From assembly GCA_947589055.1 (NCBI GenBank), contig CANPZL010000004.1:1-64000 (forward strand): 64,000 nt of DNA, in the 5' to 3' direction. A program made the position numbers and the translations under genes. This DNA comes from an uncultured Lachnospiraceae bacterium. GTDB taxonomy: Bacteria > Bacillota > Clostridia > Lachnospirales > Lachnospiraceae. Under the pieces are notes generated by a model, which was given only the letters and a program-made list of their open reading frames with translations, was not told the origin of the DNA and did not search any database. Positions 25,242 through 33,443 of this stretch are shown here, one piece after another; the first letter of the stretch is position 1; every line of letters starts with the position of its first letter.

Positions 25242-26090
25242 ATGGTTAGATCATTATGGACTGCGGCAAGCGGAATGATTGCCCAGCAGGAAAATGTAGA
25301 TACGATCGCCAATAACTTGGCAAATATAAATACCACGGGATATAAGACACAGGTGGCAGAATTTAAGTCCTTGCTGTATCAGACCCTGCAAACCCGGTCA
25401 ACGAATAATGCAGGAGAAGAAAAACCGGTAGGGGCGCAGGTAGGTTTGGGAAGCCGGACCGCCGCTATCACCAGCATATTTACAGAAGGGAATCTGACAC
25501 CCAGTGAGAATCCGTTTTCAGTTGCCATTGAAGGAGATGGCTTCTTTAAGGTCAGGACAGAACAGGGGGAGATCCAGTATACCCGGGACGGTAATTTTTC
25601 CGTGACGCCGGTGGCAGCAGGCAGTATGCTGGTAACGGCAGAAGGGCATGCGGTTTTGGATCAGTTTAATAACCCGATCATTATTCCCAACGGTATCAAT
25701 GCAACTACGATTGGAATTGCAAAGGATGGAAGAATCTCCGTATCGGCAAACGGAAATGATCAGGTTGATTTAGTACAGACAGATGCGAACGGGAATGCGT
25801 TATATAATGTATTGATCGGTGTGGTACAGTTTAACAATCCGGCAGGCTTGGAAAAGGCTTCCGGCAATCGGTTCCGGCAGACGGTAGCCTCCGGGAATCC
25901 TATGGAGGAATCCCAGACGCCGGCATTGACAAGAAGCGCTACCCATCATAAGTACATAGAAGCTTCTAACGTCCAAGTGGCAGACGAACTTGTAAACCTG
26001 ATTGTGGCACAGCGGGCGTATGAGATGAATTCCAAAGTCATTCAAGCGTCTGATGAGATGCTGGAACAGGCGAATAACCTGAGAAGGTAG
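25242..26090 (+). CDS. flgG: Flagellar distal rod protein FlgG/FlhP-like
   Basis: The 282-residue protein begins MVRSLWTAASGMIAQQENV followed by DTIANNLANINTTGYKT, and ends YIEASNVQVADELVNLIVAQ and RAYEMNSKVIQ. These are the FlgG signatures. The core has EGDGFFKV and YTRDGNF. It forms the distal rod that crosses the wall and connects to the hook. AGAAAGGAG precedes the ATG. FlgJ follows after nine bases. Confidence 0.93.
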   Translation: MVRSLWTAASGMIAQQENVDTIANNLANINTTGYKTQVAEFKSLLYQTLQTRSTNNAGEEKPVGAQVGLGSRTAAITSIFTEGNLTPSENPFSVAIEGDGFFKVRTEQGEIQYTRDGNFSVTPVAAGSMLVTAEGHAVLDQFNNPIIIPNGINATTIGIAKDGRISVSANGNDQVDLVQTDANGNALYNVLIGVVQFNNPAGLEKASGNRFRQTVASGNPMEESQTPALTRSATHHKYIEASNVQVADELVNLIVAQRAYEMNSKVIQASDEMLEQANNLRR

Positions 26091-26099
26091 GTGTAGCAG

Positions 26100-26525
26100 A
26101 TGGCGGACTCTATTGGGAACATTTATAATAATTACTTTGCCCAAAGCAATACAGGCTCTCTGAAGGCGGCGGCACTGGAAAATAAGCTGAACCACGGAGT
26201 GGAAGAGGCTGATGATGAAGAAATGCTGGAAACCTGTAAGGAATTCGAGGCGTATCTGCTGGAACAGGTACTGAAGCAGGTGAAAGAAAGTATGCCGAAG
26301 GCAGAGGAAGAAGAGAATGAATACATGGAATATTTCGGGGACATGATGATTCAGGAATATGCCGGTATCCTTTCTGAACATACGGATCTTGGCATTGCAC
26401 AGACGTTATATGAGGCAATGAAAAATAATATGACAACGGTCAATATAAAGGAAGCGGAAGAAAATACCGCACTTGACCGGGAAACCGGGACAAAGACGAC
26501 ACCGGTACAAAACATCAATATGTAA
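26100..26525 (+). CDS. flgJ: FlgJ-type rod-binding protein
   Basis: The 141-residue protein has the rod-binding domain of FlgJ: CKEFEAYLLEQVLKQVKESMP, then YFGDMMIQEYAGILSEHTDL and GIAQTLYEAM. It lacks the C-terminal muramidase of proteobacterial FlgJ, the normal state in Firmicutes. It probably caps or scaffolds rod assembly in the envelope. A weak Shine-Dalgarno overlaps the flgG stop, so translation is likely coupled. Confidence 0.88.
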   Translation: MADSIGNIYNNYFAQSNTGSLKAAALENKLNHGVEEADDEEMLETCKEFEAYLLEQVLKQVKESMPKAEEEENEYMEYFGDMMIQEYAGILSEHTDLGIAQTLYEAMKNNMTTVNIKEAEENTALDRETGTKTTPVQNINM

Positions 26526-26530
26526 TCATA

Positions 26531-26587
26531 GAAGGGGCTGCTATGAATGTGGATTAACGTCCTGCATTCATGTAGCCTTTTCTTTTG
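26531..26587 (+). terminator. Probable terminator after flgJ
   Basis: GGCTGCTATGAATG pairs imperfectly with CATTCATGTAGCC across a loop, followed by TTTTCTTTT. Confidence 0.75.
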
Positions 26588-26596
26588 TGAGGGAAT

Positions 26597-28852
26597 ATGG
26601 AACTGAAAGGCTATATTGAAAAAATCATTTATCGGAATGAGGAAAACGGATATACAATCCTATCTGTACTGACAGACGAGCAGACAGACACAACACAGGT
26701 GCTGGTGGGCTACATTGAAGGCGCATCGCAGGGCTTGTATATTCAGGCAGAAGGAGAGATGACCGAACATCCCTATTATGAAAGCCAGTTTAAGGTTGCG
26801 TCTTACGAGCTTCGTATGCCGGAGGACCTTGACAGTATGGAACGGTATCTCTGCTCCGGTGCGATCAAGGGCATAGGGCCGGTGCTTGCCATGCATATCA
26901 TTAAAAAATTCAAAAAAGACACCTTTCGGATCATAGAATTTGAACCGGAGCGGCTGGCGGAGATTAAAGGTATATCGGAACGAAAAGCAAGGGAAATCGG
27001 GATACAGTTCCATGAAAGTCAGGATATTCGGCAGGCGATGATGTTTTTAGGAAAATACGGGATTAACGCACATCTGGCAGTCCGGATCTATAACGAATAT
27101 GGAGCCGGACTTTATACGGTCATGAAGGAAAATCCCTACCGTCTTGCTGAGGACATTCAGGGGATCGGATTTAAATTAGCGGATGAAATCGCAAGAAAAG
27201 CGGGGATCCGGCCGGATTCGGATTATCGGGTGCGGTCTGCGATCCTATATACTTTAAGTCAATCCGGCAGTCTTGGGCATATGTTTCTCCCCAGAGAATT
27301 GCTGATTCGTAAGGTATTGAGTTTTCTGCTTCCGGAGCAGGGGGATTTTTTTCAGGATTCCTATGAAGGTATGATCGAAAAACAATTGATGGAATTGCAG
27401 CTGGAACGCAAACTCATTATAAAGGAATTAGAAGGAATGCAGGCGGTCTATGGGAGTACCCAGTACCATACGGAACTGGACACGGCAAGGCTGCTTCATG
27501 AACGGAACCTGACCTTTCAGACCGCTGAAACACAGATAGAAGAAACCTTAAAACGGTTAGAGCAGTCCTCTGACATACAACTGGATGAACTGCAAAAGCA
27601 GGCGGTTCGACAGGCGGCAGTCTCTGGATTGGTAATTATTACAGGAGGACCGGGAACCGGAAAAACGACGGTAATCAATACGATCATACAGTATTTTGAA
27701 CAGGAGGGGCTTGAACTCCGGCTGGCGGCACCCACCGGGAGAGCGGCAAAGCGCATGACAGAGGCAACCGGCTATCAGGCCCAGACCATTCACCGTCTGC
27801 TGGAGTTAAACGGAAGCGTAGAGGAGGAAGGCGGTGTCCGGTTTGAGCGAAATGCTCGGAATCCACTGGAAGCGGATGTTGTGATTATTGATGAAATGTC
27901 CATGGTAGATATTTATCTTGCCCATGCCCTATTACAGGCGGTCATACCGGGAACCCATCTGATCCTGGTTGGTGACAGGAATCAGCTTCCCAGCGTGGGC
28001 CCTGGAAATGTCTTAAAGGATATGATAGACGCAGAGGTGTTTCCGGTCATCAGGCTGTCCACTATATACCGGCAGGAGGAAAACAGCGATATTATCATGA
28101 ATGCCCATCGGATCCAACGGGGAGAATATCCGGTGATGAATAATAAAAGCAGGGATTTTTTCCTTTTACCTCGAAGCGATCCCAGAGCAGTCATAGATGA
28201 AGTGGGAAAGCTGGCGGCATATAAAATGCCCAATTATGTAAATGCAAAGCCTTATGAAGTACAGGTACTGACGCCTATGCGGCAGGGGGAACTTGGGGTG
28301 GAAAACCTGAACCGGGAGCTGCAGGCGATCTTAAACCCGCCGCAGCCGGGGAAACAAGAGCATATGTTTCGCAATACCCTGTTCCGAGAAGGAGACAAGG
28401 TAATGCAGATAAAGAATAACTATAAGCTGGAATGGACGGTTTATGATGCCTCCGGACGTTTTGAACAGGAAAAGGGGACAGGAATCTTTAACGGTGATAT
28501 AGGAATCATACGGGAAATCAATGACTATGCAGAGGAAATAACGGTAGTCATGGACGAGGATAAAGTAGTCGTTTACGAGTTTAAGATGCTGGAGGAACTG
28601 GAGCTGGCATATGCGGTAACGATACATAAGTCCCAGGGAAGCGAATACCCGGCTGTCATTCTTCCGATATTAAATGGGCCTAAGGTGTTACTGCATCGGA
28701 ACCTGCTGTATACTGCTGTTACCAGAGCAAGAAAATGCGTCGTGATCGTAGGGAACGGTTATAAGGTATATGAAATGGTAGATAACGCAGACGAGCAGAA
28801 GCGGTATTCCGGTCTGAAATGGTTTTTACAGGAAATGGGAAGTAACGCTTGA
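26597..28852 (+). CDS. recD2: RecD2-type ATP-dependent DNA helicase
   Basis: The 751-residue protein has an N-terminal OB-like domain (ELKGYIEKIIYRNEENGYTI), helix-hairpin-helix repeats (about 80-190, IKGIGPVLA, IKGISERKA, IQGIGFKLAD) and a superfamily 1B helicase core. Walker A is ITGGPGTGKTTV near residue 349 and Walker B is VVIIDEMSMVD near 430. Motif VI is YTAVTRARK, and YAVTIHKSQGSEYP lies before it. RecD2 works alone, without RecBC, in 5'-3' unwinding and repair. It has been placed beside comFC, as often in Clostridia. Confidence 0.95.
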   Translation: MELKGYIEKIIYRNEENGYTILSVLTDEQTDTTQVLVGYIEGASQGLYIQAEGEMTEHPYYESQFKVASYELRMPEDLDSMERYLCSGAIKGIGPVLAMHIIKKFKKDTFRIIEFEPERLAEIKGISERKAREIGIQFHESQDIRQAMMFLGKYGINAHLAVRIYNEYGAGLYTVMKENPYRLAEDIQGIGFKLADEIARKAGIRPDSDYRVRSAILYTLSQSGSLGHMFLPRELLIRKVLSFLLPEQGDFFQDSYEGMIEKQLMELQLERKLIIKELEGMQAVYGSTQYHTELDTARLLHERNLTFQTAETQIEETLKRLEQSSDIQLDELQKQAVRQAAVSGLVIITGGPGTGKTTVINTIIQYFEQEGLELRLAAPTGRAAKRMTEATGYQAQTIHRLLELNGSVEEEGGVRFERNARNPLEADVVIIDEMSMVDIYLAHALLQAVIPGTHLILVGDRNQLPSVGPGNVLKDMIDAEVFPVIRLSTIYRQEENSDIIMNAHRIQRGEYPVMNNKSRDFFLLPRSDPRAVIDEVGKLAAYKMPNYVNAKPYEVQVLTPMRQGELGVENLNRELQAILNPPQPGKQEHMFRNTLFREGDKVMQIKNNYKLEWTVYDASGRFEQEKGTGIFNGDIGIIREINDYAEEITVVMDEDKVVVYEFKMLEELELAYAVTIHKSQGSEYPAVILPILNGPKVLLHRNLLYTAVTRARKCVVIVGNGYKVYEMVDNADEQKRYSGLKWFLQEMGSNA

Positions 28853-28871
28853 GGAAAAGGAGGAATGCAAA

Positions 28872-29591
28872 CTGAATCATCTGTCCATCTTGGATTTACT
28901 TTATCCCAGAAGATGTCCGGTCTGTCAGGATCTGATAACTGCAAAGGAAGAACATGTACGAATCTGTACGGAATGCGAAAAGAAGCTGCCCTATGTGCGG
29001 GAACCCCGCTGTATGAAATGCGGAAAAGAGCTATACAGGGAGGAACAGGAATATTGCTTGGACTGTGTCCGAGAACCAAAGCACTATAAACGGGGGTATC
29101 CGGTCTTTGTCTATCAGGCTCCGGTAAAGGCTGGCGTGATGGCGTTCAAATATCATAATCGAAGAGAATATGCGGAATTTTACACTTGGGCGATGCTTAA
29201 ACGGTATGAAGGGGAGTACCGGCGCTTCGCACCGGACGGAATCCTTCCCGTACCTATGTATCCACGAAAACAGAGGAGACGTGGATATAATCAGGCGGAA
29301 CTGCTGGCAAAGGGATTGGGAGCAGAGCTTAAGATCCCTGTTTTTACGGAACTGTTAAGGCGAAGGATCGACACCGTACCGCAAAAGGAGTTAAATGATA
29401 AAGAGAGAATAAATAATTTAAAAAAGGCTTTTCACATTTCAGGAAATGATGTAAAATTAAAAAGAATACTTTTGGTAGATGACATCTATACGACTGGAGC
29501 GACGATCGAGGCCTGTGCGGAGGTATTGCTGCAAGCCGGAGTGAAAGAAGTCTGCTATACCAGTATATGCATTGGAAAAGGAGATTCGTAA
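28872..29591 (+). CDS. comFC: ComFC-family phosphoribosyltransferase-like protein
   Basis: The protein shows the ComFC zinc-finger front (RRCPVCQDL, RICTECEKKL, RCMKCGKEL, YCLDCV) and a C-terminal PRPP-binding loop, ILLVDDIYTTGAT, near residue 200. Its GYNQAELLAKG segment is also typical. ComFC is needed for uptake of transforming DNA. No ATG lies at the proper place. The strong AGGAGGAA at 28858-28865 is correctly spaced for a CTG at 28872 (giving NHLSILDLLYPRRC, like family N termini); a TTG at 28890 lacks a ribosome site. I favour CTG, giving 239 residues. It precedes yvyF as in B. subtilis. Confidence 0.85.
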   Translation: MNHLSILDLLYPRRCPVCQDLITAKEEHVRICTECEKKLPYVREPRCMKCGKELYREEQEYCLDCVREPKHYKRGYPVFVYQAPVKAGVMAFKYHNRREYAEFYTWAMLKRYEGEYRRFAPDGILPVPMYPRKQRRRGYNQAELLAKGLGAELKIPVFTELLRRRIDTVPQKELNDKERINNLKKAFHISGNDVKLKRILLVDDIYTTGATIEACAEVLLQAGVKEVCYTSICIGKGDS

Positions 29592-29651
29592 AACGATCAT
29601 CAACAGGCAGAAGCGATATAGAAGGCGGAGTATTTGCAAGGAGGTAGGGTA

Positions 29652-30053
29652 ATGGAGATCAGGAATTGTAAAAGCTGTGGAAAAATGTTTAATTATATCG
29701 GAAAACCAATTTGCCCGGATTGTGATAAGGAACTGGAAAAGAAGTTCATACAGGTAAAAGACTATATCAAGGAACATAAAGAGGCTTCTATAAATAAAAT
29801 ATCAGAGGACAATGACGTATCCGTACATCAGATCAAACGCTGGGTCAGACAAGAACGCTTGAGCTTTTCCGATGTTTCCGTAGCGGGGATCGAATGCGAG
29901 AACTGCGGAGCGATGATTCGGACCGGACGGTTTTGCGAAGCTTGCAGAAATAAAATGGCAAATGAATTGTCCAGTACCGTAAAAAAGGCGGTAAAGGTAG
30001 AACAGCCAAAACAAAAAGAATCTGCCAGAATGCGATTCTTAGACAGTATGTAA
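29652..30053 (+). CDS. yvyF: Flagellar operon protein YvyF (TIGR03826-like)
   Basis: The ATG at 29652 follows AAGGAGGTAGGG. The 133-residue protein has an N-terminal zinc ribbon (CKSCGKMF, ICPDCDKEL), a helix-turn-helix-like middle (INKISEDNDVSVHQIKRWV) and a second Cys pair (CENCGAMIRTGRFCEAC). These match the Firmicute flagellar operon protein YvyF found between comFC and flgM. It may be a regulator or chaperone; its role is not established. Confidence 0.85.
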   Translation: MEIRNCKSCGKMFNYIGKPICPDCDKELEKKFIQVKDYIKEHKEASINKISEDNDVSVHQIKRWVRQERLSFSDVSVAGIECENCGAMIRTGRFCEACRNKMANELSSTVKKAVKVEQPKQKESARMRFLDSM

Positions 30054-30077
30054 ATCCACGTAAGCAATGAGCTGTGC

Positions 30078-30145
30078 GGAATCAGAAAAAGGCGGCCTGC
30101 ATTGTGCTTGCACATAGGAAGAGCCGCCTTTTTCTGATTCCATAG
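30078..30145. terminator. Strong terminator after yvyF
   Basis: A perfect 19-base inverted repeat (30078-30096 with 30123-30141) includes five A's on one arm and five T's on the other. It can terminate in either direction and separates yvyF from the symporter. Confidence 0.9.
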
Positions 30146-30162
30146 GGCGAATGCCCGTGAGC

Positions 30163-30210
30163 GAAAAACGGAACGTTTTGAGCTCGCACAGCGGAAACGG
30201 AACGTTTTTC
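30163..30210 (+). repeat. Short direct repeat of AACGGAACGTTTT
   Basis: AAACGGAACGTTTT (near 30166) recurs near 30195, separated by GAGCTCGCACAGC. Each copy is partly self-complementary (AACG...CGTT). It lies between the terminator and the symporter start, and may be a regulatory or repetitive intergenic element. Confidence 0.4.
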
Positions 30211-30246
30211 ATTTACCATTATTATTGATAGGATAGGAGAGAGAAT

Positions 30247-31776
30247 GTGATAGCAAAAATTGGAATGTTGCTGGTATTTTTTGCCGTAATGATTGCGGTA
30301 GGAATCTATGCAAGAAAAAAAGCGACAAATGTAAATGATTTTGTCTTAGGAGGAAGAAGCGTAGGGCCGTGGATGACTGCATTTGCCTTTGGAACCTCGT
30401 ATTTTTCCTCGGTGGTATTCGTAGGCTATGCCGGTCAGTTTGGCTGGAAATACGGACTTGCTTCCACTTGGATCGGCTTGGGAAATGCATTTATCGGCAG
30501 CCTGCTTGCATGGGTAGTATTAGGAAGAAGGACCAGGGTCATGACCCAGAAGCTGGAATCTGCTACGATGCCGGATTTCTTTGGAAAACGGTATGACAGT
30601 AAGGCGTTGAAGCTGGCGGCTTCGGCCATCTGCTTTATTTTCCTGATTCCGTATACTGCATCCATTTATAATGGGTTATCCCGGCTGTTTGCGATGGCAT
30701 TTGACATTCCCTATGCAGTCTGTATTATAACCATGGCGGTGCTTACCGGCGTCTATGTTATCTTAGGCGGTTATATGGCAACGGCCATCAATGATTTTAT
30801 TCAGGGAATCATCATGCTGATCGGAATCGTACTGGTGATCACAGCGGTATTAAACGGACATGGCGGCTTCTATGAAGCGGTTCGTCAGCTGGCGGAATTA
30901 GAAAGCGACGTAGCGGTTACGATGGGACAGAAAGGAGCCTTTACCTCCTTCTTTGGCCCGGATGTGGTGAATCTATTCGGCGTCGTTGTCCTGACCTCTT
31001 TGGGGACTTGGGGACTGCCCCAGATGGTACATAAGTTTTATGCGATCAAGGACGAGCGTGCAGTTAAGACTGGTACTGTGGTCTCTACCGTTTTTGCTAT
31101 CATCATTTCCGGCGGCTGTTACTTCTTGGGCGGCTTTGCTAGATTATATGCAAATGCGGATATTTATAAGGAAGACGGTTCCGTCATGTATGATGCTATC
31201 GTTCCGCAGATGCTGGCGGCTCTTCCGGATATTTTGATCGGTATCGTGATCGTACTGGTGTTATCCGCATCTATGTCAACCCTGTCCTCACTGGTATTAA
31301 CCTCCAGCTCTACCTTGACACTGGATTTTATTAAAGGAACGATCGTAAAGGAAATGAAGGATACTACGCAGCTTATTGTCATGCGGGTACTGATCGCATT
31401 TTTCATTATCATATCCGTTTTGATTGCATTGAACCCGCCTACCTTTATCGCACAGTTGATGGGAATATCTTGGGGTGCGTTAGCCGGTGCATTCTTGGCG
31501 CCGTTTATGTATGGCCTGTATTCTAAGAAGGTAACAAAGGCGGCTGTCTGGGCAAGTTTTCTTGTAGGAGTGGGGATTACGGTTGCGAATATGTTCTTCC
31601 AATTCATTGCATCGCCGATCAATGCAGGTGCGATTGCTATGGTAGCCGGTCTGATTGTAGTGCCGATCGTCAGTCTGGTCACGCCGAAGATGAAGCAGGA
31701 GGAGGTAGATGAGATCTTTACCTGTTACGAGCAGAAAGTAACGGTTACGGAGAAAACATCTTTGCAGGAGTCTTAA
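30247..31776 (+). CDS. Sodium:solute symporter (SSS family)
   Basis: The start is GTG at 30247 with AGGAGAG upstream; an ATG two bases earlier is followed at once by a stop. The 509-residue protein has about 13 transmembrane helices and family segments NVNDFVLGGRSVGPWMTAFA, GTSYFSSVVFVGYAG and GGYMATAINDFIQG. This places it in the SSS/PutP-like superfamily of sodium-coupled uptake. The substrate (proline, pantothenate, sugars or others) cannot be assigned. It interrupts the otherwise conserved comFC-yvyF-flgM order and is isolated by a strong terminator, so it is likely a later insertion and not a flagellar gene. Confidence 0.88.
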   Translation: MIAKIGMLLVFFAVMIAVGIYARKKATNVNDFVLGGRSVGPWMTAFAFGTSYFSSVVFVGYAGQFGWKYGLASTWIGLGNAFIGSLLAWVVLGRRTRVMTQKLESATMPDFFGKRYDSKALKLAASAICFIFLIPYTASIYNGLSRLFAMAFDIPYAVCIITMAVLTGVYVILGGYMATAINDFIQGIIMLIGIVLVITAVLNGHGGFYEAVRQLAELESDVAVTMGQKGAFTSFFGPDVVNLFGVVVLTSLGTWGLPQMVHKFYAIKDERAVKTGTVVSTVFAIIISGGCYFLGGFARLYANADIYKEDGSVMYDAIVPQMLAALPDILIGIVIVLVLSASMSTLSSLVLTSSSTLTLDFIKGTIVKEMKDTTQLIVMRVLIAFFIIISVLIALNPPTFIAQLMGISWGALAGAFLAPFMYGLYSKKVTKAAVWASFLVGVGITVANMFFQFIASPINAGAIAMVAGLIVVPIVSLVTPKMKQEEVDEIFTCYEQKVTVTEKTSLQES

Positions 31777-31877
31777 ATGCTGAGGGTTAGGGGAATAGGA
31801 CGATAACGTATAAAGGAAAGCTGCTTATATTTCTATCTGACAGAGTTTTGGGTTCTTACGGTAAGGAGGAAGCTTAA

Positions 31878-32336
31878 ATGGCGTTGATTGTTTATGGGAC
31901 ACATGTATTTACCAAATTTAAAGGCTATTATGGAATGAAAGAGGAATGTCCGTATTGTCATAGAAAGTATCAAAAAGGTTATGTCCGATACTCAAAATGG
32001 GTGCATTTTGAATACATACCCCTGTTTCCGGTGAAGATACTATACTTGAAGATGTGTCCGATTTGTGGAAAAGCATATGAATTGACAGGCAAAGAAGCAA
32101 AGGAACAAATGGAATATGCAAACGAAACAAGCGAACAGAAACTGGAAATGTATGCAAAGCATATTTTAGCGAAAAAACCAAAGGGAATCATGGCTTGTGA
32201 TACGAGCTATGAATTCTGGGTAAAGGATTTGGTGACTGGCGAAGAAATATGTATAGCCTCGGATTTGGCAAAAGAGGAAGTAAAACGAATGAAAAAGCAA
32301 AGAGGCATAAAGAAGTTACAGATTATCGATGTCTGA
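31878..32336 (+). CDS. Zinc-ribbon protein of unknown function
   Basis: The 152-residue protein has two CxxC pairs, CPYCHRK at about 24-27 and CPICGKAYEL near 60, that can form one zinc ribbon, followed by a helical segment and a C-terminal SYEFWVKDLVTGEEI. It has no signal peptide. GGTAAGGAGGAAGCT precedes the ATG. I do not recognise a function. It sits between the symporter and flgM, with a terminator after it. Confidence 0.65.
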   Translation: MALIVYGTHVFTKFKGYYGMKEECPYCHRKYQKGYVRYSKWVHFEYIPLFPVKILYLKMCPICGKAYELTGKEAKEQMEYANETSEQKLEMYAKHILAKKPKGIMACDTSYEFWVKDLVTGEEICIASDLAKEEVKRMKKQRGIKKLQIIDV

Positions 32337-32403
32337 CAAACTTCGGCATGTTACCGGAAGCCTGCGGGCGGAAAAGCGGGTGCCAATGGTAAAACGGAAA
32401 GCA

Positions 32404-32437
32404 GGGAAGCTGTCATTTCGGGCGGCTTCCTTTTTTC
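32404..32437 (+). terminator. Terminator before flgM
   Basis: GGAAGC (32405-32410) pairs with GCTTCC (32425-32430), with further G-T pairs inside, followed by TTTTTT. Confidence 0.75.
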
Positions 32438-32485
32438 GTTGATGGTAATGGATATAACTGTAAACTATCTTTTTTGCTGTTTTGC

Positions 32486-32512
32486 TAAAGTAAATACAGA
32501 ATCTGACGATAA
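32486..32512 (+). promoter_or_regulatory. Sigma28-type promoter of flgM
   Basis: A perfect TAAA at 32486-32489 and GACGATAA at 32505-32512 are exactly 15 bases apart. Control of flgM by the sigma factor it inhibits is the known feedback design. Confidence 0.8.
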
Positions 32513-32554
32513 ATATTGTATAGAAGAATAAATTCAAGGAGGAAGGTGGCTATT

Positions 32555-32842
32555 ATGCGTATAGATGCTTATAACCAGATCAATCAATTATACGGCGTCA
32601 GCAAAACCAGAAAAACCGGAAAAACGGGAAGTGCCGGAAATGCCAATACCACGGATCAGGTATCATTTTCTTCTATCGGTAAGGATATGCAGATCGCAAA
32701 GAATGCACTGGCAAATGTGCCGGATATACGGCAGGAAAAGGTGGATGCAATTAAGGCCCGCATTCAGAACGGCACCTATCATGTAAGCAATGAGAGCTTT
32801 GCAGATTATCTGGTTTCCGCTTACATGGAACGTGCGATTTAA
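32555..32842 (+). CDS. flgM: Anti-sigma28 factor FlgM
   Basis: The ATG at 32555 follows TTCAAGGAGGAAGGTGG. The 95-residue protein has a disordered N-terminal half and the C-terminal sigma-binding helices DQVSFSSIGKDMQIAKNAL, then VPDIRQEKVDAIKARI and QNGTYHVSNESFADYLV. FlgM binds and inhibits FliA/SigD until the hook is complete, when it is exported in enteric bacteria. It begins the run flgM-flgN-flgK-flgK-flgL-fliW-csrA. The leader contains the same TTCAAGGAGGA as flagellin but no upstream GGA hairpin. Confidence 0.93.
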   Translation: MRIDAYNQINQLYGVSKTRKTGKTGSAGNANTTDQVSFSSIGKDMQIAKNALANVPDIRQEKVDAIKARIQNGTYHVSNESFADYLVSAYMERAI

Positions 32843-32869
32843 AAGTCCGGAAAGGCAGGCGTTATTGGC

Positions 32870-33385
32870 ATGGCTAGCTTGATTGAAGAATTGATTCAAG
32901 TGCTGGAGGAAGAATGTACCATTTATGAAGACTTGTTCAGTGTGTCCGATGTAAAGACCCAGGTAATCGTAAAAGGGGATGTGGAAAAACTCCAGAAAAT
33001 AACAGAAGATGAACAGAATGTGATAGACCGGGTGCTGATTCTTGAAAAGCGGCGGCAGACGATCATTGATAATATCGCTGTTGTACTGAATCAGAAGTCA
33101 AAGAATATGACTATAGCCGATATTGTACGTCTGATGGAAAGTCAGCCGGAGTTTCAGAAGCCATTAAGCGAGCTGCACCAGCGGCTGCGGACGGTAGTGA
33201 TGAAGCTTCAGCAGGTAAACAGACAGAATCGGGAACTGTTGGAGAATGCTCTGGAAATGACAGAGTTTAATATCAATGTCCTTCAGACAGCTGCGCAGGC
33301 GCCTGAAACAGCCAATTACGATAAGAAGTCCTATAGTGGGGAAATGTTAGGTGTAGCACATAATCAGTTTGACAGTAAGAGTTGA
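32870..33385 (+). CDS. flgN: Flagellar export chaperone FlgN
   Basis: The 171-residue helical protein has the FlgN pattern: an N-terminal long helix (SLIEELIQVLEEECTIYEDL), a middle rich in Glu and Lys, and a C-terminal LQQVNRQNRELLENALEMTE that binds the junction proteins FlgK and FlgL. It sits immediately before two flgK genes. No clear Shine-Dalgarno is visible beyond GGCAGGCG. Confidence 0.87.
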   Translation: MASLIEELIQVLEEECTIYEDLFSVSDVKTQVIVKGDVEKLQKITEDEQNVIDRVLILEKRRQTIIDNIAVVLNQKSKNMTIADIVRLMESQPEFQKPLSELHQRLRTVVMKLQQVNRQNRELLENALEMTEFNINVLQTAAQAPETANYDKKSYSGEMLGVAHNQFDSKS

Positions 33386-33443
33386 GCGGGAAAAGAGCTT
33401 TCGGTAGAAGCAGCAGGAATGATGAAGTTAGGAGATGAAGCAG

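Noticed and set aside
28865..29089. An ATG-initiated frame of 74 codons with good ribosome spacing over the comFC start
   Set aside because: It has no recognisable family and overlaps the conserved zinc-finger region of comFC in another frame. The same AGGAGG more plausibly serves the CTG of comFC.
31795..31806. GGACGATAAC as a sigma28 -10 box before the zinc-ribbon gene
   Set aside because: No TAAA-like -35 at the proper distance, and it lies about 70 bases before the start.
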